In this document: in pieces, positions 35,748-44,978 of the stretch
Layout of the letters: each line of letters starts with the position of its first letter
Numbering within the stretch: the first letter of the stretch is position 1
Source of the DNA: Pseudomonas fluorescens
GTDB lineage: Bacteria; Pseudomonadota; Gammaproteobacteria; Pseudomonadales; Pseudomonadaceae
DNA: 64,000 nucleotides
Assembly: GCA_902825215.1 (NCBI GenBank)
Contig: LR782234.1
Location: 4,340,001-4,404,000 of the forward strand
Direction: 5' to 3'
Translations under genes and position numbers: made by a program
Notes under the pieces: model-generated
Database searches by the model: none
What the model saw: only the letters and a program-made list of their open reading frames with translations
Told to the model about the DNA's origin: nothing

Positions 35748-36637
35748 TTGTTCAGAACTTCCCTAAGCATTCGGGTTACACCACTTTGCCAATCCGGCAA
35801 GTGTAGAGAAAAATTGTCGCGCAGCTGCTGAGTATTCAATCTTGAGTTCAGAGGGCGTCGTGCAGGTGTCGGATAGGCTGTGGTTTCGATCGGGTTGACC
35901 GCCGTTACAGCTAACTCCTCACCTTGGGCTTTAGCGAAGTCTATGACGTGACTGGCATACCCATGCCAGGACACTTCGCCGGCAGCGGCCAAGTGATAGA
36001 GGCCAGCCAACTCTGGATGACTGAGAACTTTCTGAATAGCCAACGCCGAAACGTCTGCAATCAGATCAGCACCGGTTGGAGCACCAATCTGATCCGCAAT
36101 CACATTCAACGTTTCGCGATCCCTGGCCAAGCGCAGCATGGTCTTCGCAAAGTTGTTGCCGCGTGCACCGTAGACCCAACTAGTACGGAAGATCAGATGC
36201 TTGCAACCCGACGCGATAATCGCGTGTTCGCCAGCGAGCTTGCTGGAACCGTAACGATTCACCGGCGCAACAGCGTCTGTTTCCTGCCATGGCGTCACGC
36301 CTTGACCGCTGAAAACGTAATCCGTGGAGTAATGAACGAGCCAGGCGCCCGACGCCGCAGCTTCCTCTGCCATAACGCCACTTGCAGTGCCATTTACACG
36401 ATCAGCCAACTCGGTTTCCGACTCAGCCTTGTCGACCGCCGTATAGGCCGCGGCATTAACAATGACGTCCGGTTTTACCTGACGAATCGTTGCGCGCAAG
36501 GATTCAAGATTGGACAGGTCACCGCTCAGGCCATCAGCAAGATGACGATCCAGAGCGACCATCTGGCCTAGAGGCGCCAGGGAGCGTTGCAGCTCCCAGC
36601 CTACTTGACCGTTCTTTCCGAGTAATAGGATCTTCAT
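35744..36637 (-). CDS. rmlD: dTDP-4-dehydrorhamnose reductase
   Basis: 297-residue extended SDR that reduces dTDP-4-keto-L-rhamnose to dTDP-L-rhamnose. N-terminal GKNGQVG binds NADPH; HYSTDYVFSGQG and RYGSSKLAGE carry the Thr/Ser-Tyr-Lys active site. It overlaps rmlB upstream and rmlA downstream by four bases each. Confidence 0.96.
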   Translation of the reverse strand: MKILLLGKNGQVGWELQRSLAPLGQMVALDRHLADGLSGDLSNLESLRATIRQVKPDVIVNAAAYTAVDKAESETELADRVNGTASGVMAEEAAASGAWLVHYSTDYVFSGQGVTPWQETDAVAPVNRYGSSKLAGEHAIIASGCKHLIFRTSWVYGARGNNFAKTMLRLARDRETLNVIADQIGAPTGADLIADVSALAIQKVLSHPELAGLYHLAAAGEVSWHGYASHVIDFAKAQGEELAVTAVNPIETTAYPTPARRPLNSRLNTQQLRDNFSLHLPDWQSGVTRMLREVLNK

Positions 36638-37710
36638 GCCTTGTTCGTACGATCTGCGTAGTTCTGATCAATCCACTGCTGGTAGCTGCCGCTCTTCACG
36701 TGCTCAACCCACTCGGTGTTATTCAGATACCACTCAACAGTCTTGCGAATACCAGTCTCGAAAGTCTCTTCCGGAGTCCAGCCCAGTTCACGTTGAATCT
36801 TGCTCGCGTCGATCGCATAACGCACGTCATGCCCAGGACGATCCTGAACATAAGTGATCAGGCTCGCATGCGGACGGTGAGCCGACTCCGGACGCAACTC
36901 ATCGAGCAAAGCACAAAGGGTATGCACTACTTCGATGTTCTGTTTTTCGTTATGACCGCCAATGTTGTAAGTCTCGCCAATGACGCCTTCGGTGACGACT
37001 TTGTACAACGCGCGCGCGTGATCTTCGACATACAGCCAATCGCGAACCTGATTGCCCTTGCCGTACACCGGCAGCGGTTTGCCTTCCAGCGCATTGAGAA
37101 TGATCAGTGGGATCAACTTCTCTGGGAAATGGCGGGGGCCGTAGTTGTTCGAGCAGTTGGTGACCAGTGTCGGCAGGCCGTAAGTGCGCGCCCAGGCACG
37201 GACCAAGTGGTCTGAGCTGGCCTTGCTGGCCGAATATGGCGAGCTTGGCTGGTAAGGCGTAGTTTCGGTGAAGAGGTCTTCCGGACCTTCGAGGTCTCCG
37301 TAGACTTCGTCAGTCGAAATGTGGTGGAAGCGGAAGTTGGCTTTGCGGGTGTCGTCCAGAGCAGCCCAGTAGTGCCGCGCGGCTTCGAGCAGCGTGTAGG
37401 TGCCGATTATGTTGGTCTGGATGAATTCGGATGGGCCGGAGATCGAGCGGTCGACATGGGATTCTGCGGCCAGGTGCATGATTGCATCGGGTTGGTGTTC
37501 ACGCAGGACGCGGTCGATCTGGTCACGATCGCAGATGTCGACGCGCTCGAAGGCGTAACGTGAATTCTGGCTGACTTCTGCCAGGGACTCCAGATTACCG
37601 GCGTACGTCAGCTTGTCGACGTTGACCACCGCATCGGAAGTGTTGGAGATGATGTGACGGATAACTGCCGAGCCAATGAAGCCGGCGCCGCCGGTAACTA
37701 GAATTTTCAC
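36634..37710 (-). CDS. rmlB: dTDP-glucose 4,6-dehydratase
   Basis: 358-residue extended SDR converting dTDP-glucose to dTDP-4-keto-6-deoxyglucose. TGGAGFIGS at the N-terminus, HISTDEVYGDL (with the catalytic Asp-Glu pair) and the Tyr-x3-Lys of SPYSASKASSDH are present. The start codon is GTG at 37710, preceded by AAGGGT about ten bases upstream. It is the first gene of the minus-strand O-polysaccharide unit, whose promoter should lie in 37711-37933; that gap shows no wzz gene, in contrast to the P. aeruginosa arrangement. Confidence 0.96.
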   Translation of the reverse strand: MKILVTGGAGFIGSAVIRHIISNTSDAVVNVDKLTYAGNLESLAEVSQNSRYAFERVDICDRDQIDRVLREHQPDAIMHLAAESHVDRSISGPSEFIQTNIIGTYTLLEAARHYWAALDDTRKANFRFHHISTDEVYGDLEGPEDLFTETTPYQPSSPYSASKASSDHLVRAWARTYGLPTLVTNCSNNYGPRHFPEKLIPLIILNALEGKPLPVYGKGNQVRDWLYVEDHARALYKVVTEGVIGETYNIGGHNEKQNIEVVHTLCALLDELRPESAHRPHASLITYVQDRPGHDVRYAIDASKIQRELGWTPEETFETGIRKTVEWYLNNTEWVEHVKSGSYQQWIDQNYADRTNKA

Positions 37711-37933
37711 GCGAAACGATACCCTTGAGCTGCGGACAGCGCTGCCAGCGAGCGCGGTCTAATCCATGAATGCAGAGGCCACTATCAGTTGGCATCCGTC
37801 AGAGTCAGTCTGAATCGACCTGCAATACGGCACGATCGAACAAGGGACGCATTTTACAGCTTAATGATGGTTTTACTAATGGATAAAGACAGGCTGAGGC
37901 GCAAATTCGACAGATGCCGTGCGCCTGTCGTTT

Positions 37934-38173
37934 TCAGACCAATCGCTTGCGTGCAGCTCTGGACGAACGTCCCAGAAACCAGCCCAGTACAGGGCCGATT
38001 AGCATGCCGATCAGCAGCGCCAACACGGCCACCACCGACACCGGCAGTTGCGGGCCAGAAAAACCCAGAAACAAAAGCGAAACCGATTGCTGATTCTCCA
38101 GCACGAACGCCAGAACAATCAGAACCATCAGCAGAAGAAAAACGCCAAGCAGTATGCGTTTCAGATTACGCAT
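37934..38173 (-). CDS. LapA-domain (DUF1049) membrane protein
   Basis: 79-residue protein with two membrane helices (about residues 7-27 and 43-66) separated by ENQQSVSLLFLGFSGPQLPV, and a basic C-terminus (RSSRAARKRLV). This is the LapA/YciS-like DUF1049 family, involved in LPS assembly and its regulation with LapB in enterobacteria; the location beside the O-polysaccharide locus is consistent. It follows ihfB by 30 bases and is probably co-transcribed with it. Confidence 0.88.
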   Translation of the reverse strand: MRNLKRILLGVFLLLMVLIVLAFVLENQQSVSLLFLGFSGPQLPVSVVAVLALLIGMLIGPVLGWFLGRSSRAARKRLV

Positions 38174-38203
38174 TCACGCGCCCTCGAATTTGAATAGCGA
38201 CGA

Positions 38204-38500
38204 TCAAGCGCCCTCCTCCTCTTCCTCATTCACCCGGTCACGCAATTCCTTGCCCGGCTTGAAGTGCGGAACGAATTTACCGTCCAGGCTGACCGACTGG
38301 CCGGTCTTCGGATTACGGCCCACGCGAGGCGCGCGGTAGTGCAGGGAGAAGCTGCCAAATCCACGGATCTCGATACGATCACCAGTGGCGAGGCATTGGG
38401 ACATTTGTTCAAGCATGGTCTTGATGGCCAGCTCCACATCCTTGGATGAGAGTAGCCCTTGATGGGTGACAATTCGTTCGATCAACTCCGACTTCGTCAT
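38204..38500 (-). CDS. ihfB: Integration host factor beta subunit
   Basis: 98-residue HU/IHF-family protein that dimerises with IhfA and bends DNA at specific sites. The SELIERIVTHQGLLSSKDVEL start, RIEIRGFGSFSLHYR and the DNA-arm RNPKTGQSV are typical. AAGGGA precedes the ATG. In Pseudomonas this gene marks the fixed edge of the O-antigen locus. Confidence 0.97.
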   Translation of the reverse strand: MTKSELIERIVTHQGLLSSKDVELAIKTMLEQMSQCLATGDRIEIRGFGSFSLHYRAPRVGRNPKTGQSVSLDGKFVPHFKPGKELRDRVNEEEEEGA

Positions 38501-38653
38501 ATTTTTCCCTTCTTTTTCAAGCAGCTAGATCAGCGCTTGAAAGGTTTTAGCATGCCCGGAAGAATTTGAACAGCCCAGGGATTGACATATCTTTTCCGGC
38601 GTTGGAATGCCCATTTTCAGGGCACCCGATCGACCAGCTGGATCGCTGCGTTA

Positions 38654-38932
38654 TCAACGACAGATCACCAGCATGGTCCGCGTCAGATAGCCCGCCGGGT
38701 TGAAGCCAAACGGATATTCATCCTCCTCCTTGGCATCATCGGACCTTGTGACAACCTTGTAGCCGGCGCCCTTGCACTCCTTCGCCGCGCGCTTCTGGCA
38801 CTTCTCCCAACCGGAACCCAAGCCGGAGCAGTCGACTTCGATACCGCTGACGCCGCGCACTGCATGAGTCTTTGCACTAGTGGTACACCCGACTAGCGTC
38901 AGCACTGCTATCAATACGATAAACTTGTTCAT
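38654..38932 (-). CDS. Small lipoprotein of unknown function between ihfB and rpsA
   Basis: 92-residue predicted lipoprotein. The signal peptide MNKFIVLIAVLTLVGC ends in a lipobox with Cys16; the mature part has three further Cys (VDCSGLG, EKCQKRAAKECKGAGYKVV). AAGGAAGTGG precedes the ATG at 38932. No family was recognised with certainty, though the sequence resembles short lipoproteins found in other pseudomonads. It is preceded by the rpsA terminator, so it should have its own promoter in 38933-39080. Confidence 0.8.
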   Translation of the reverse strand: MNKFIVLIAVLTLVGCTTSAKTHAVRGVSGIEVDCSGLGSGWEKCQKRAAKECKGAGYKVVTRSDDAKEEDEYPFGFNPAGYLTRTMLVICR

Positions 38933-39081
38933 CCACTTCCTTATGCCAGGCCATGCCCGACGACTACACGCTTAAGGCCAAGCTTAGTCGTGAATAGGCG
39001 CTTGATCCGATTAAAGAAACAGACCCGCGGGCGACGGCGTTGGTTTCATGCACGAACGTACAAAGAGCAAATTGCAGGCAC

Positions 39082-39110
39082 AAAAAAGGGCGACCGAAGT
39101 CGCCCTTTTT
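39082..39110 (-). terminator. Bidirectional terminator after rpsA
   Basis: GGGCGAC (39088-39094), tetraloop, GTCGCCC (39099-39105), with six A on one side and five T on the other. On the minus strand the loop is TTCG and the tail T-rich, so it ends the rpsA transcript. Confidence 0.93.
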
Positions 39111-39126
39111 CATGATCAAGCAGAAC

Positions 39127-40812
39127 TTAGTTCTGTTTGGCCATTGCTTGACGCAGCAGTGCCGCCATAGTGGTATCGGCAGGAGCAGCAGCTTCACCTT
39201 CTTTCAGGCTCTGGATAGCTTCTTTCTCTTCAGCATCGTCTTTCGACTTGATCGAGAGCTGGATTACGCGGCTCTTGCGATCAACGCTGATGATCTTGGC
39301 TTCAACTTCCTGGCCTTCTTTCAGAACGTTGCGCGCGTCTTCAACGCGGTCACGACTGATTTCGGAGGCTTTCAGGGTAGCTTCGATGTCGTCGGCCAGA
39401 ACGATGATGGCGCCTTTGGCGTCAACTTCTTTCACGGTACCGGTCACGATAGCGCCCTTGTCGTTAACCGAGACGTACTCGGAGAACGGATCGCTTTCCA
39501 GTTGCTTGATGCCCAGGGAGATGCGCTCGCGCTCCGGGTCAACCGACAGGATGACGGTGTCCAGCTCGTCGCCCTTCTTGAAACGACGTACGGCTTCTTC
39601 GCCCACTTCGTTCCAGGAGATGTCGGACAGGTGAACCAGACCATCGATGCCGCCGTCAAGACCAATGAAGATACCGAAATCGGTGATCGACTTGATGGTG
39701 CCGGAGATCTTGTCGCCCTTGTTGAACTGGCCAGAGAAGTCTTCCCATGGGTTCGACTTGCACTGCTTGATGCCCAGGGAGATACGACGACGCTCTTCGT
39801 CGATGTCCAGAACCATGACTTCCACTTCGTCGCCGACTTGTACGACTTTCGACGGGTGGATGTTCTTGTTGGTCCAGTCCATTTCCGAAACGTGTACCAG
39901 ACCTTCAACGCCTTCTTCCAGCTCAGCGAAGCAGCCGTAGTCGGTCAGGTTGGTTACACGAGCGGTAACGCGAGTGCCTTCTGGGTAACGGGCTTTGATA
40001 GCAACCCATGGATCTTCGCCCAGTTGCTTCAGGCCCAGGGAAACACGGTTGCGTTCGCGATCGTATTTCAGAACCTTGACGTCGATTTCGTCACCAACGT
40101 TGACGATCTCGGAAGGATGCTTGATGCGCTTCCAAGCCATGTCGGTGATGTGCAGCAGGCCGTCCACGCCACCCAGATCGACGAATGCGCCGTAATCGGT
40201 GAGGTTTTTGACGATACCTTTGACTTGCTGGCCTTCCTGCAGGGATTCCAGCAGAGCTTCACGCTCGGCGGAGTTCTCGGCTTCGAGGACGCTGCGACGG
40301 GAAACGACAACGTTGTTGCGCTTCTGGTCCAGCTTGATGACCTTGAATTCCAGCTCTTTGCCTTCCAGGTGCGTTGTGTCGCGCACTGGACGGACGTCAA
40401 CCAGGGAACCTGGCAGGAACGCACGGATGCCGTTAACGTCGACAGTGAAGCCGCCTTTAACCTTACCGTTGATAACGCCCTTGACCACTTCCTCGGCTGC
40501 GAAGGCTGCTTCCAGAACGATCCAGCATTCAGCGCGCTTGGCTTTTTCACGGGACAGCTTGGTTTCGCCAAAGCCGTCTTCAACCGAATCCAGAGCAACG
40601 TGAACTTCATCACCAACGTTGATGTTCAGTTCGCCAGCATCGTTGTAGAACTGCTCAAGCGGGATGAGTGCTTCAGACTTCAGACCAGCGTGAACGGTTA
40701 CCCAGCGAGCCTGGTAATCGATATCAACGATAACACCGGTGATGATGGAGCCTGCCTGAAGGTTCAGGGTTTTCAGGCTTTCTTCAAAGAGTTCCGCAAA
40801 GCTTTCGCTCAT
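39127..40812 (-). CDS. rpsA: 30S ribosomal protein S1
   Basis: 561-residue S1 with six S1/OB repeats, needed to bind mRNA and melt structure at translation starts. Repeats are marked by GxIxxxxxYGxFVDLG-type words, for example DYGAFVDLGGVDGLLHITDM and DFGIFIGLDGGIDGLVHLSD. Length is normal for gammaproteobacteria. The ATG at 40812 (MSESFAELFEESL) with AGGA upstream is the family start. It is preceded by cmk, 119 bases away, a conserved pairing; S1 autoregulates through its own leader in related bacteria. Confidence 0.98.
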   Translation of the reverse strand: MSESFAELFEESLKTLNLQAGSIITGVIVDIDYQARWVTVHAGLKSEALIPLEQFYNDAGELNINVGDEVHVALDSVEDGFGETKLSREKAKRAECWIVLEAAFAAEEVVKGVINGKVKGGFTVDVNGIRAFLPGSLVDVRPVRDTTHLEGKELEFKVIKLDQKRNNVVVSRRSVLEAENSAEREALLESLQEGQQVKGIVKNLTDYGAFVDLGGVDGLLHITDMAWKRIKHPSEIVNVGDEIDVKVLKYDRERNRVSLGLKQLGEDPWVAIKARYPEGTRVTARVTNLTDYGCFAELEEGVEGLVHVSEMDWTNKNIHPSKVVQVGDEVEVMVLDIDEERRRISLGIKQCKSNPWEDFSGQFNKGDKISGTIKSITDFGIFIGLDGGIDGLVHLSDISWNEVGEEAVRRFKKGDELDTVILSVDPERERISLGIKQLESDPFSEYVSVNDKGAIVTGTVKEVDAKGAIIVLADDIEATLKASEISRDRVEDARNVLKEGQEVEAKIISVDRKSRVIQLSIKSKDDAEEKEAIQSLKEGEAAAPADTTMAALLRQAMAKQN

Positions 40813-40931
40813 TTTAATTCCTGTAGATGAGGGCGAAGTAAACGCCCATCTCCACACCCCAGACGGTGTGGGTTAGTTTCATTTAAAAGAAGCACCGCAG
40901 GACTATGACTGGTCCCCTGCGACCCTCTTGG

Positions 40932-41621
40932 TCACCCGGCGATATCGCGAATGGCGATCTCGCTCATGATGCGTTCAAGCACCTGATCGATGGAAAGCTC
41001 CGTGGAGTCCAGCTGAATCGCGTCGGCCGCCGGCTTGAGCGGGGCTACTGCGCGCTGGGTGTCACGCTCATCGCGTGCACGGATCTCATCTAGCAGACTC
41101 GACAGACTAACACCCTCGACTTTGCCCTTCAACTGCAAATATCGACGGCGCGCCCGCTCCTCGGCGCTGGCGGTCAGGAAAATCTTTAGCGGTGCATCGG
41201 GAAAAACCACCGTACCCATGTCGCGACCATCGGCCACCAGACCCGGCGCTTCCTGGAATGCGCGTTGGCGCTGCAGCAGCGCCTCGCGCACGGCGGGCAG
41301 CGCAGCCACCTGCGAGGCGCCGGAGCCGACGCTTTCGGTGCGGATGACATCGCTGACTTCGTCGCCTTCCAGAATGATCCGCTGCAACTGACCTTCGGTC
41401 GCCGCGATGAACTGCACATCCAGATGAGCGGCAAGTTGCTTCAGCAACTCTTCATTGGTCAAGTCAACGCCATGGTTGTGCGCAGCGAATGCGAGCAAGC
41501 GATAAAGCGCACCGGAATCCAGCAGGTTCCAGCCCAGACGCTTGGCCAGAATCCCGGCGACCGTGCCTTTGCCGGAGCCGCTTGGCCCATCGATGGTGAT
41601 GACCGGTGCAATGTTTTTCAC
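40932..41621 (-). CDS. cmk: Cytidylate kinase
   Basis: 229-residue kinase phosphorylating CMP and dCMP. P-loop GPSGSGKGT at residues 12-20, substrate section DGRDMGTVVFPDA and the lid RARRRYLQL are present. The start is GTG at 41621, overlapping the upstream tyrA-aroA stop in GTGA, so translation is coupled. Confidence 0.96.
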   Translation of the reverse strand: MKNIAPVITIDGPSGSGKGTVAGILAKRLGWNLLDSGALYRLLAFAAHNHGVDLTNEELLKQLAAHLDVQFIAATEGQLQRIILEGDEVSDVIRTESVGSGASQVAALPAVREALLQRQRAFQEAPGLVADGRDMGTVVFPDAPLKIFLTASAEERARRRYLQLKGKVEGVSLSSLLDEIRARDERDTQRAVAPLKPAADAIQLDSTELSIDQVLERIMSEIAIRDIAG

Positions 41622-43825
41622 GACTGAGCCTCTTGTGCCACACGAATACCGACTTGCCCGCACAGCGCGAGGAAATTGGGGAACGACGTCGCAACGTTGG
41701 CGCAATCATGGATGCGGATCGGTGCAGTGGCGCGCAACGAGGCAACGCTGAAGGCCATGGCGATGCGGTGATCGCCGTGACCGTGCACTTCACCGCCGCC
41801 GATCTGGCCGCCGTCGATGATGATGCCGTCCGGAGTTGGCTGGCATTTTACGCCCAGTGCCAACAGGCCGTCAGCCATCACCTGAATGCGATCGGATTCC
41901 TTGACGCGCAGCTCTTCAGCGCCGGTCAGCACGGTGCGCCCTTCGGCACAGGCCGCCGCCACGAACAGCACCGGGAATTCGTCGATGGCCAACGGCACCA
42001 GCTCTTCCGGAATCTCGATGCCTTTGAGTTTCGCCGCGCGCACGCGCAGGTCAGCCACCGGCTCGCCGCCGACTTCACGCTGATTTTCCAGGGTGATGTC
42101 CGCGCCCATCAGACGCAGGATGTCGATGACACCCGTACGGGTCGGGTTGATGCCGACGTGCTCAAGCACCAGCTCGGAACCTTCGGCAATCGATGCCGCC
42201 ACCAGGAAGAACGCCGACGACGAGATGTCGCCCGGCACTTCGATATGGGTTGCGGTGAGCTTGCCACCGGACTCAACCGACGCCGTTGCGCCATCAACGC
42301 TCACCGGGTAACCGAAACCGCGCAACATGCGCTCGGTATGGTCGCGGGTTGGCGCCGGCTCGGTCACGGTGGTTTTACCTTCGGCGTACAGGCCGGCAAG
42401 CAGCAGGCAGGATTTCACCTGCGCACTGGCCATCGGCATCGTGTAGGTCAGGCCTTTGAGCTTGTGGCCGCCGCGAATGGTCATCGGTGGACGACCTTCT
42501 GCTGCGGTTTCAATCACTGCGCCCATTTCCCGCAGTGGATTGGCCACGCGGTTCATCGGACGCTTGGACAGCGACGCGTCACCCGTCAAGGTGCTGTCGA
42601 AGTTCTGCGCCGCCAGCAGGCCGGACAGCAGACGCATCGAGGTACCGGAGTTGCCCAGGTAGATCGGGCCCGGCGCAGGTTTGAGGCCGTGCAGGCCGAC
42701 ACCGTGGATGGTCACACGGCCATGGTGCGGACCTTCGATGACCACGCCCATGTCGCGGAACGCCTGCAAGGTTGCCAGGGCGTCTTCGCCCTCGAGGAAA
42801 CCTTCGACTTCGGTGACGCCTTCGGCCAGCGAGCCGAGCATGATCGAACGGTGGGAAATCGATTTGTCACCCGGTACGCGAATCCGACCGGACAGGCGGC
42901 CACCAGGTTGAGCCAGGAAGATCAGATCGTTGGAATTCATAGCGTCCACATAGGCCCTGCGGGCCAGGATTTTACTGAAATGCTCGCGGGCAACCCGGGC
43001 GCGCGTGAAAACGCCCAACAATTGGTGCCCATCCCCTGCATCGACCGCGTCGCGCAAGGCGTCGAGGTCGCTGCGAAATGTATCAAGTGTGCGCAGGACA
43101 GCCTCGCGATTGGCGAGAAAGATGTCGTGCCACATCACCGGGTCGCTTCCGGCGATTCTTGTGAAATCGCGAAAACCACCGGCAGCGTAACGGAAGATCT
43201 CCAGATTTTCATTGCGCTTGGCCAACGAATCGACCAGACCGAAGGCCAGCAGGTGCGGCAGATGACTGGTCGCCGCCAGCACTTCGTCGTGACGCTCGAC
43301 CTGCATGTGCTCGACGTCGGCACCCAATTCGCGCCAAAGGCGATCAACCACCGCCAGCGCGGCAGGATCGGTCTGCTCAAGTGGCGTGAGGATCACTTTA
43401 TGACGACGGAACAACTCGCCGTTGGACGCCTCCACCCCGCTCTGCTCGGATCCGGCAATCGGATGCCCCGGCACAAAGCGCCCCGGCATGCCGCCGAACG
43501 CCTCGGTTGCCGCACGCACGACATTGCCTTTGGCGCTGCCGACATCGGTCAGAATCGCCTGCCCCAGATCCATGCCCGCCAAGCGCGCGAGCAGTTTTTC
43601 CATGGCCAGAATCGGCACCGCCAACTGAATCACATCGGCGCCCTGACACGCAGCGGCCAAGTCGTCTTCGCAGCGATCGACCACTCCCAACTCCACCGCC
43701 AGCTTGCGCGACTGCGGGTCGAGATCGACGCCGACCACTTCGCGGCACACACCGCTTTCACGCAAGCCTTTGGCAAACGAACCACCGATCAACCCCAGAC
43801 CGACCACCACAAGGCGACCGATCAT
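41618..43825 (-). CDS. tyrA-aroA: Fused prephenate dehydrogenase / EPSP synthase
   Basis: 735-residue bifunctional enzyme. Residues 1-290: prephenate (arogenate) dehydrogenase with NAD motif VVGLGLIGGSFA and the HPIAGSEQSG substrate section, for tyrosine synthesis. Residues about 300-735: EPSP synthase, with LAQPGGRLSGRIRVPGDKS, LGNSGTSMRL and the C-terminal FAVRHD-equivalent HGHGDHRIAMAF, for the shikimate pathway. This fusion is known in Pseudomonas. The ATG at 43825 begins the Rossmann strand; a GTG at 43861, overlapping hisC by eight bases, would add 12 residues and is a real alternative because the ATG has no clear ribosome-binding site. Confidence 0.96.
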   Translation of the reverse strand: MIGRLVVVGLGLIGGSFAKGLRESGVCREVVGVDLDPQSRKLAVELGVVDRCEDDLAAACQGADVIQLAVPILAMEKLLARLAGMDLGQAILTDVGSAKGNVVRAATEAFGGMPGRFVPGHPIAGSEQSGVEASNGELFRRHKVILTPLEQTDPAALAVVDRLWRELGADVEHMQVERHDEVLAATSHLPHLLAFGLVDSLAKRNENLEIFRYAAGGFRDFTRIAGSDPVMWHDIFLANREAVLRTLDTFRSDLDALRDAVDAGDGHQLLGVFTRARVAREHFSKILARRAYVDAMNSNDLIFLAQPGGRLSGRIRVPGDKSISHRSIMLGSLAEGVTEVEGFLEGEDALATLQAFRDMGVVIEGPHHGRVTIHGVGLHGLKPAPGPIYLGNSGTSMRLLSGLLAAQNFDSTLTGDASLSKRPMNRVANPLREMGAVIETAAEGRPPMTIRGGHKLKGLTYTMPMASAQVKSCLLLAGLYAEGKTTVTEPAPTRDHTERMLRGFGYPVSVDGATASVESGGKLTATHIEVPGDISSSAFFLVAASIAEGSELVLEHVGINPTRTGVIDILRLMGADITLENQREVGGEPVADLRVRAAKLKGIEIPEELVPLAIDEFPVLFVAAACAEGRTVLTGAEELRVKESDRIQVMADGLLALGVKCQPTPDGIIIDGGQIGGGEVHGHGDHRIAMAFSVASLRATAPIRIHDCANVATSFPNFLALCGQVGIRVAQEAQS

Positions 43826-43853
43826 AGGTGCAGCAGGTTGCAACGCAGTGACA

Positions 43854-44966
43854 TCAACCACGAGCCAGAACCTTGCGCAGCGCTTCGAGGAAGCGGCTGT
43901 TTTCCGCCGGCAGACCGATGGTCACCCGCAGGTGGTTCGGCATGCCGTAGTTGGCCACCGGGCGCACGATCACACCCTCGCGCAACAAGCCCTGAAACAC
44001 CGGGGCCGCGACCTGAGCGAGGTCGACGCAGATGAAATTACCCTTGGACTCGATCCAGCTCAGGCCCAACTCACGGAAACCGGTTTGCAACTGCTGCATG
44101 CCCGCCTCGTTGAGCTGACGGCTTTGCGCCAGATATTCCTCGTCCTTCAACGCGGCACAGGCGGCCGCCAGGGCGAGGCTGTTGACGTTGAACGGCTGGC
44201 GCACACGGTTCAGCACGTCAGCCACCACCGGGGTGGACAGTGCGTAGCCGACGCGCAGCGCCGCCAGACCGTAGGCCTTGGAGAACGTGCGCGACACCAG
44301 CAGATTCGGATAAGCCGCGAGGAAATCGAGGCCGTCCGGCAAATCGCTGCCTTCGGCATATTCGATGTAAGCCTCGTCGAGCACCACCAGCACATGTTCC
44401 GGCACGTCCTGTAGAAACTCGTCCAGCGCCTCGGCGCCGAACCAGGTGCCGGTCGGGTTGTTCGGGTTGGCGATGAACACCACGCGGGTATTGGCGTCGA
44501 TGGCCGCGAGCATGGCGGGCAGGTCGTGCCCCCATTCCTTGGCCGGCACTACCTTGGCTTGTGCGCCGACCGCCTGAGTGGCGATCGGATACACCGCAAA
44601 CGCGTGCTCACTGAACACGGCATTCAGGCCCGGCGCGAGATAGGCGCGCGCGACCAGCTCAAGAATGTCGTTGGAGCCGTTGCCCAAAGTGACCTGATTC
44701 AGCTCGACGCGGCATTGCTCGGCGAGCAGGGATTTCAGCGCGAAGCCATTGCCGTCCGGATAGCGGGTCAGCTCGGCCAGCTCTTCGCGGATCGCCGCCA
44801 GAGCCTTGGGACTGGCACCCAGCGGGTTTTCATTGCTCGCCAGTTTGACGATGTTCGCCGGATCCAGATCCAGCTCGCGCGCCAGTTCGTCCACAGGCTT
44901 GCCCGGAACGTACGGCGAAAGTTGTTGCACGCCCGGCTGTGCCAGAGCGAGGAAGTTGCCACTCAT
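43854..44966 (-). CDS. hisC: Histidinol-phosphate aminotransferase
   Basis: 370-residue PLP enzyme, fold type I. PLP-binding Lys230 lies in SRTFSKAYGLAALRVGY; NPNNPTG (about 167-173) and DEAYIEY are family marks. It performs the histidinol-phosphate step and in this aromatic operon may also transaminate prephenate or aromatic keto acids. Pseudomonas genomes usually carry a second hisC in the his locus. It lies 12 bases after pheA. Confidence 0.94.
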   Translation of the reverse strand: MSGNFLALAQPGVQQLSPYVPGKPVDELARELDLDPANIVKLASNENPLGASPKALAAIREELAELTRYPDGNGFALKSLLAEQCRVELNQVTLGNGSNDILELVARAYLAPGLNAVFSEHAFAVYPIATQAVGAQAKVVPAKEWGHDLPAMLAAIDANTRVVFIANPNNPTGTWFGAEALDEFLQDVPEHVLVVLDEAYIEYAEGSDLPDGLDFLAAYPNLLVSRTFSKAYGLAALRVGYALSTPVVADVLNRVRQPFNVNSLALAAACAALKDEEYLAQSRQLNEAGMQQLQTGFRELGLSWIESKGNFICVDLAQVAAPVFQGLLREGVIVRPVANYGMPNHLRVTIGLPAENSRFLEALRKVLARG

Positions 44967-44978
44967 TTGCTACCGCCC

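Noticed and set aside
39040..40830. 596-codon open frame opposite rpsA
   Set aside because: Antisense shadow of the rpsA codon pattern; internal repeats mirror the S1 repeats.
41618..43825. tyrA-aroA fusion as a novelty
   Set aside because: This bifunctional arrangement is already known in Pseudomonas.
41606..44035. 809-codon open frame opposite tyrA-aroA
   Set aside because: Shadow frame; the minus-strand fusion protein has complete motifs for both enzymes.
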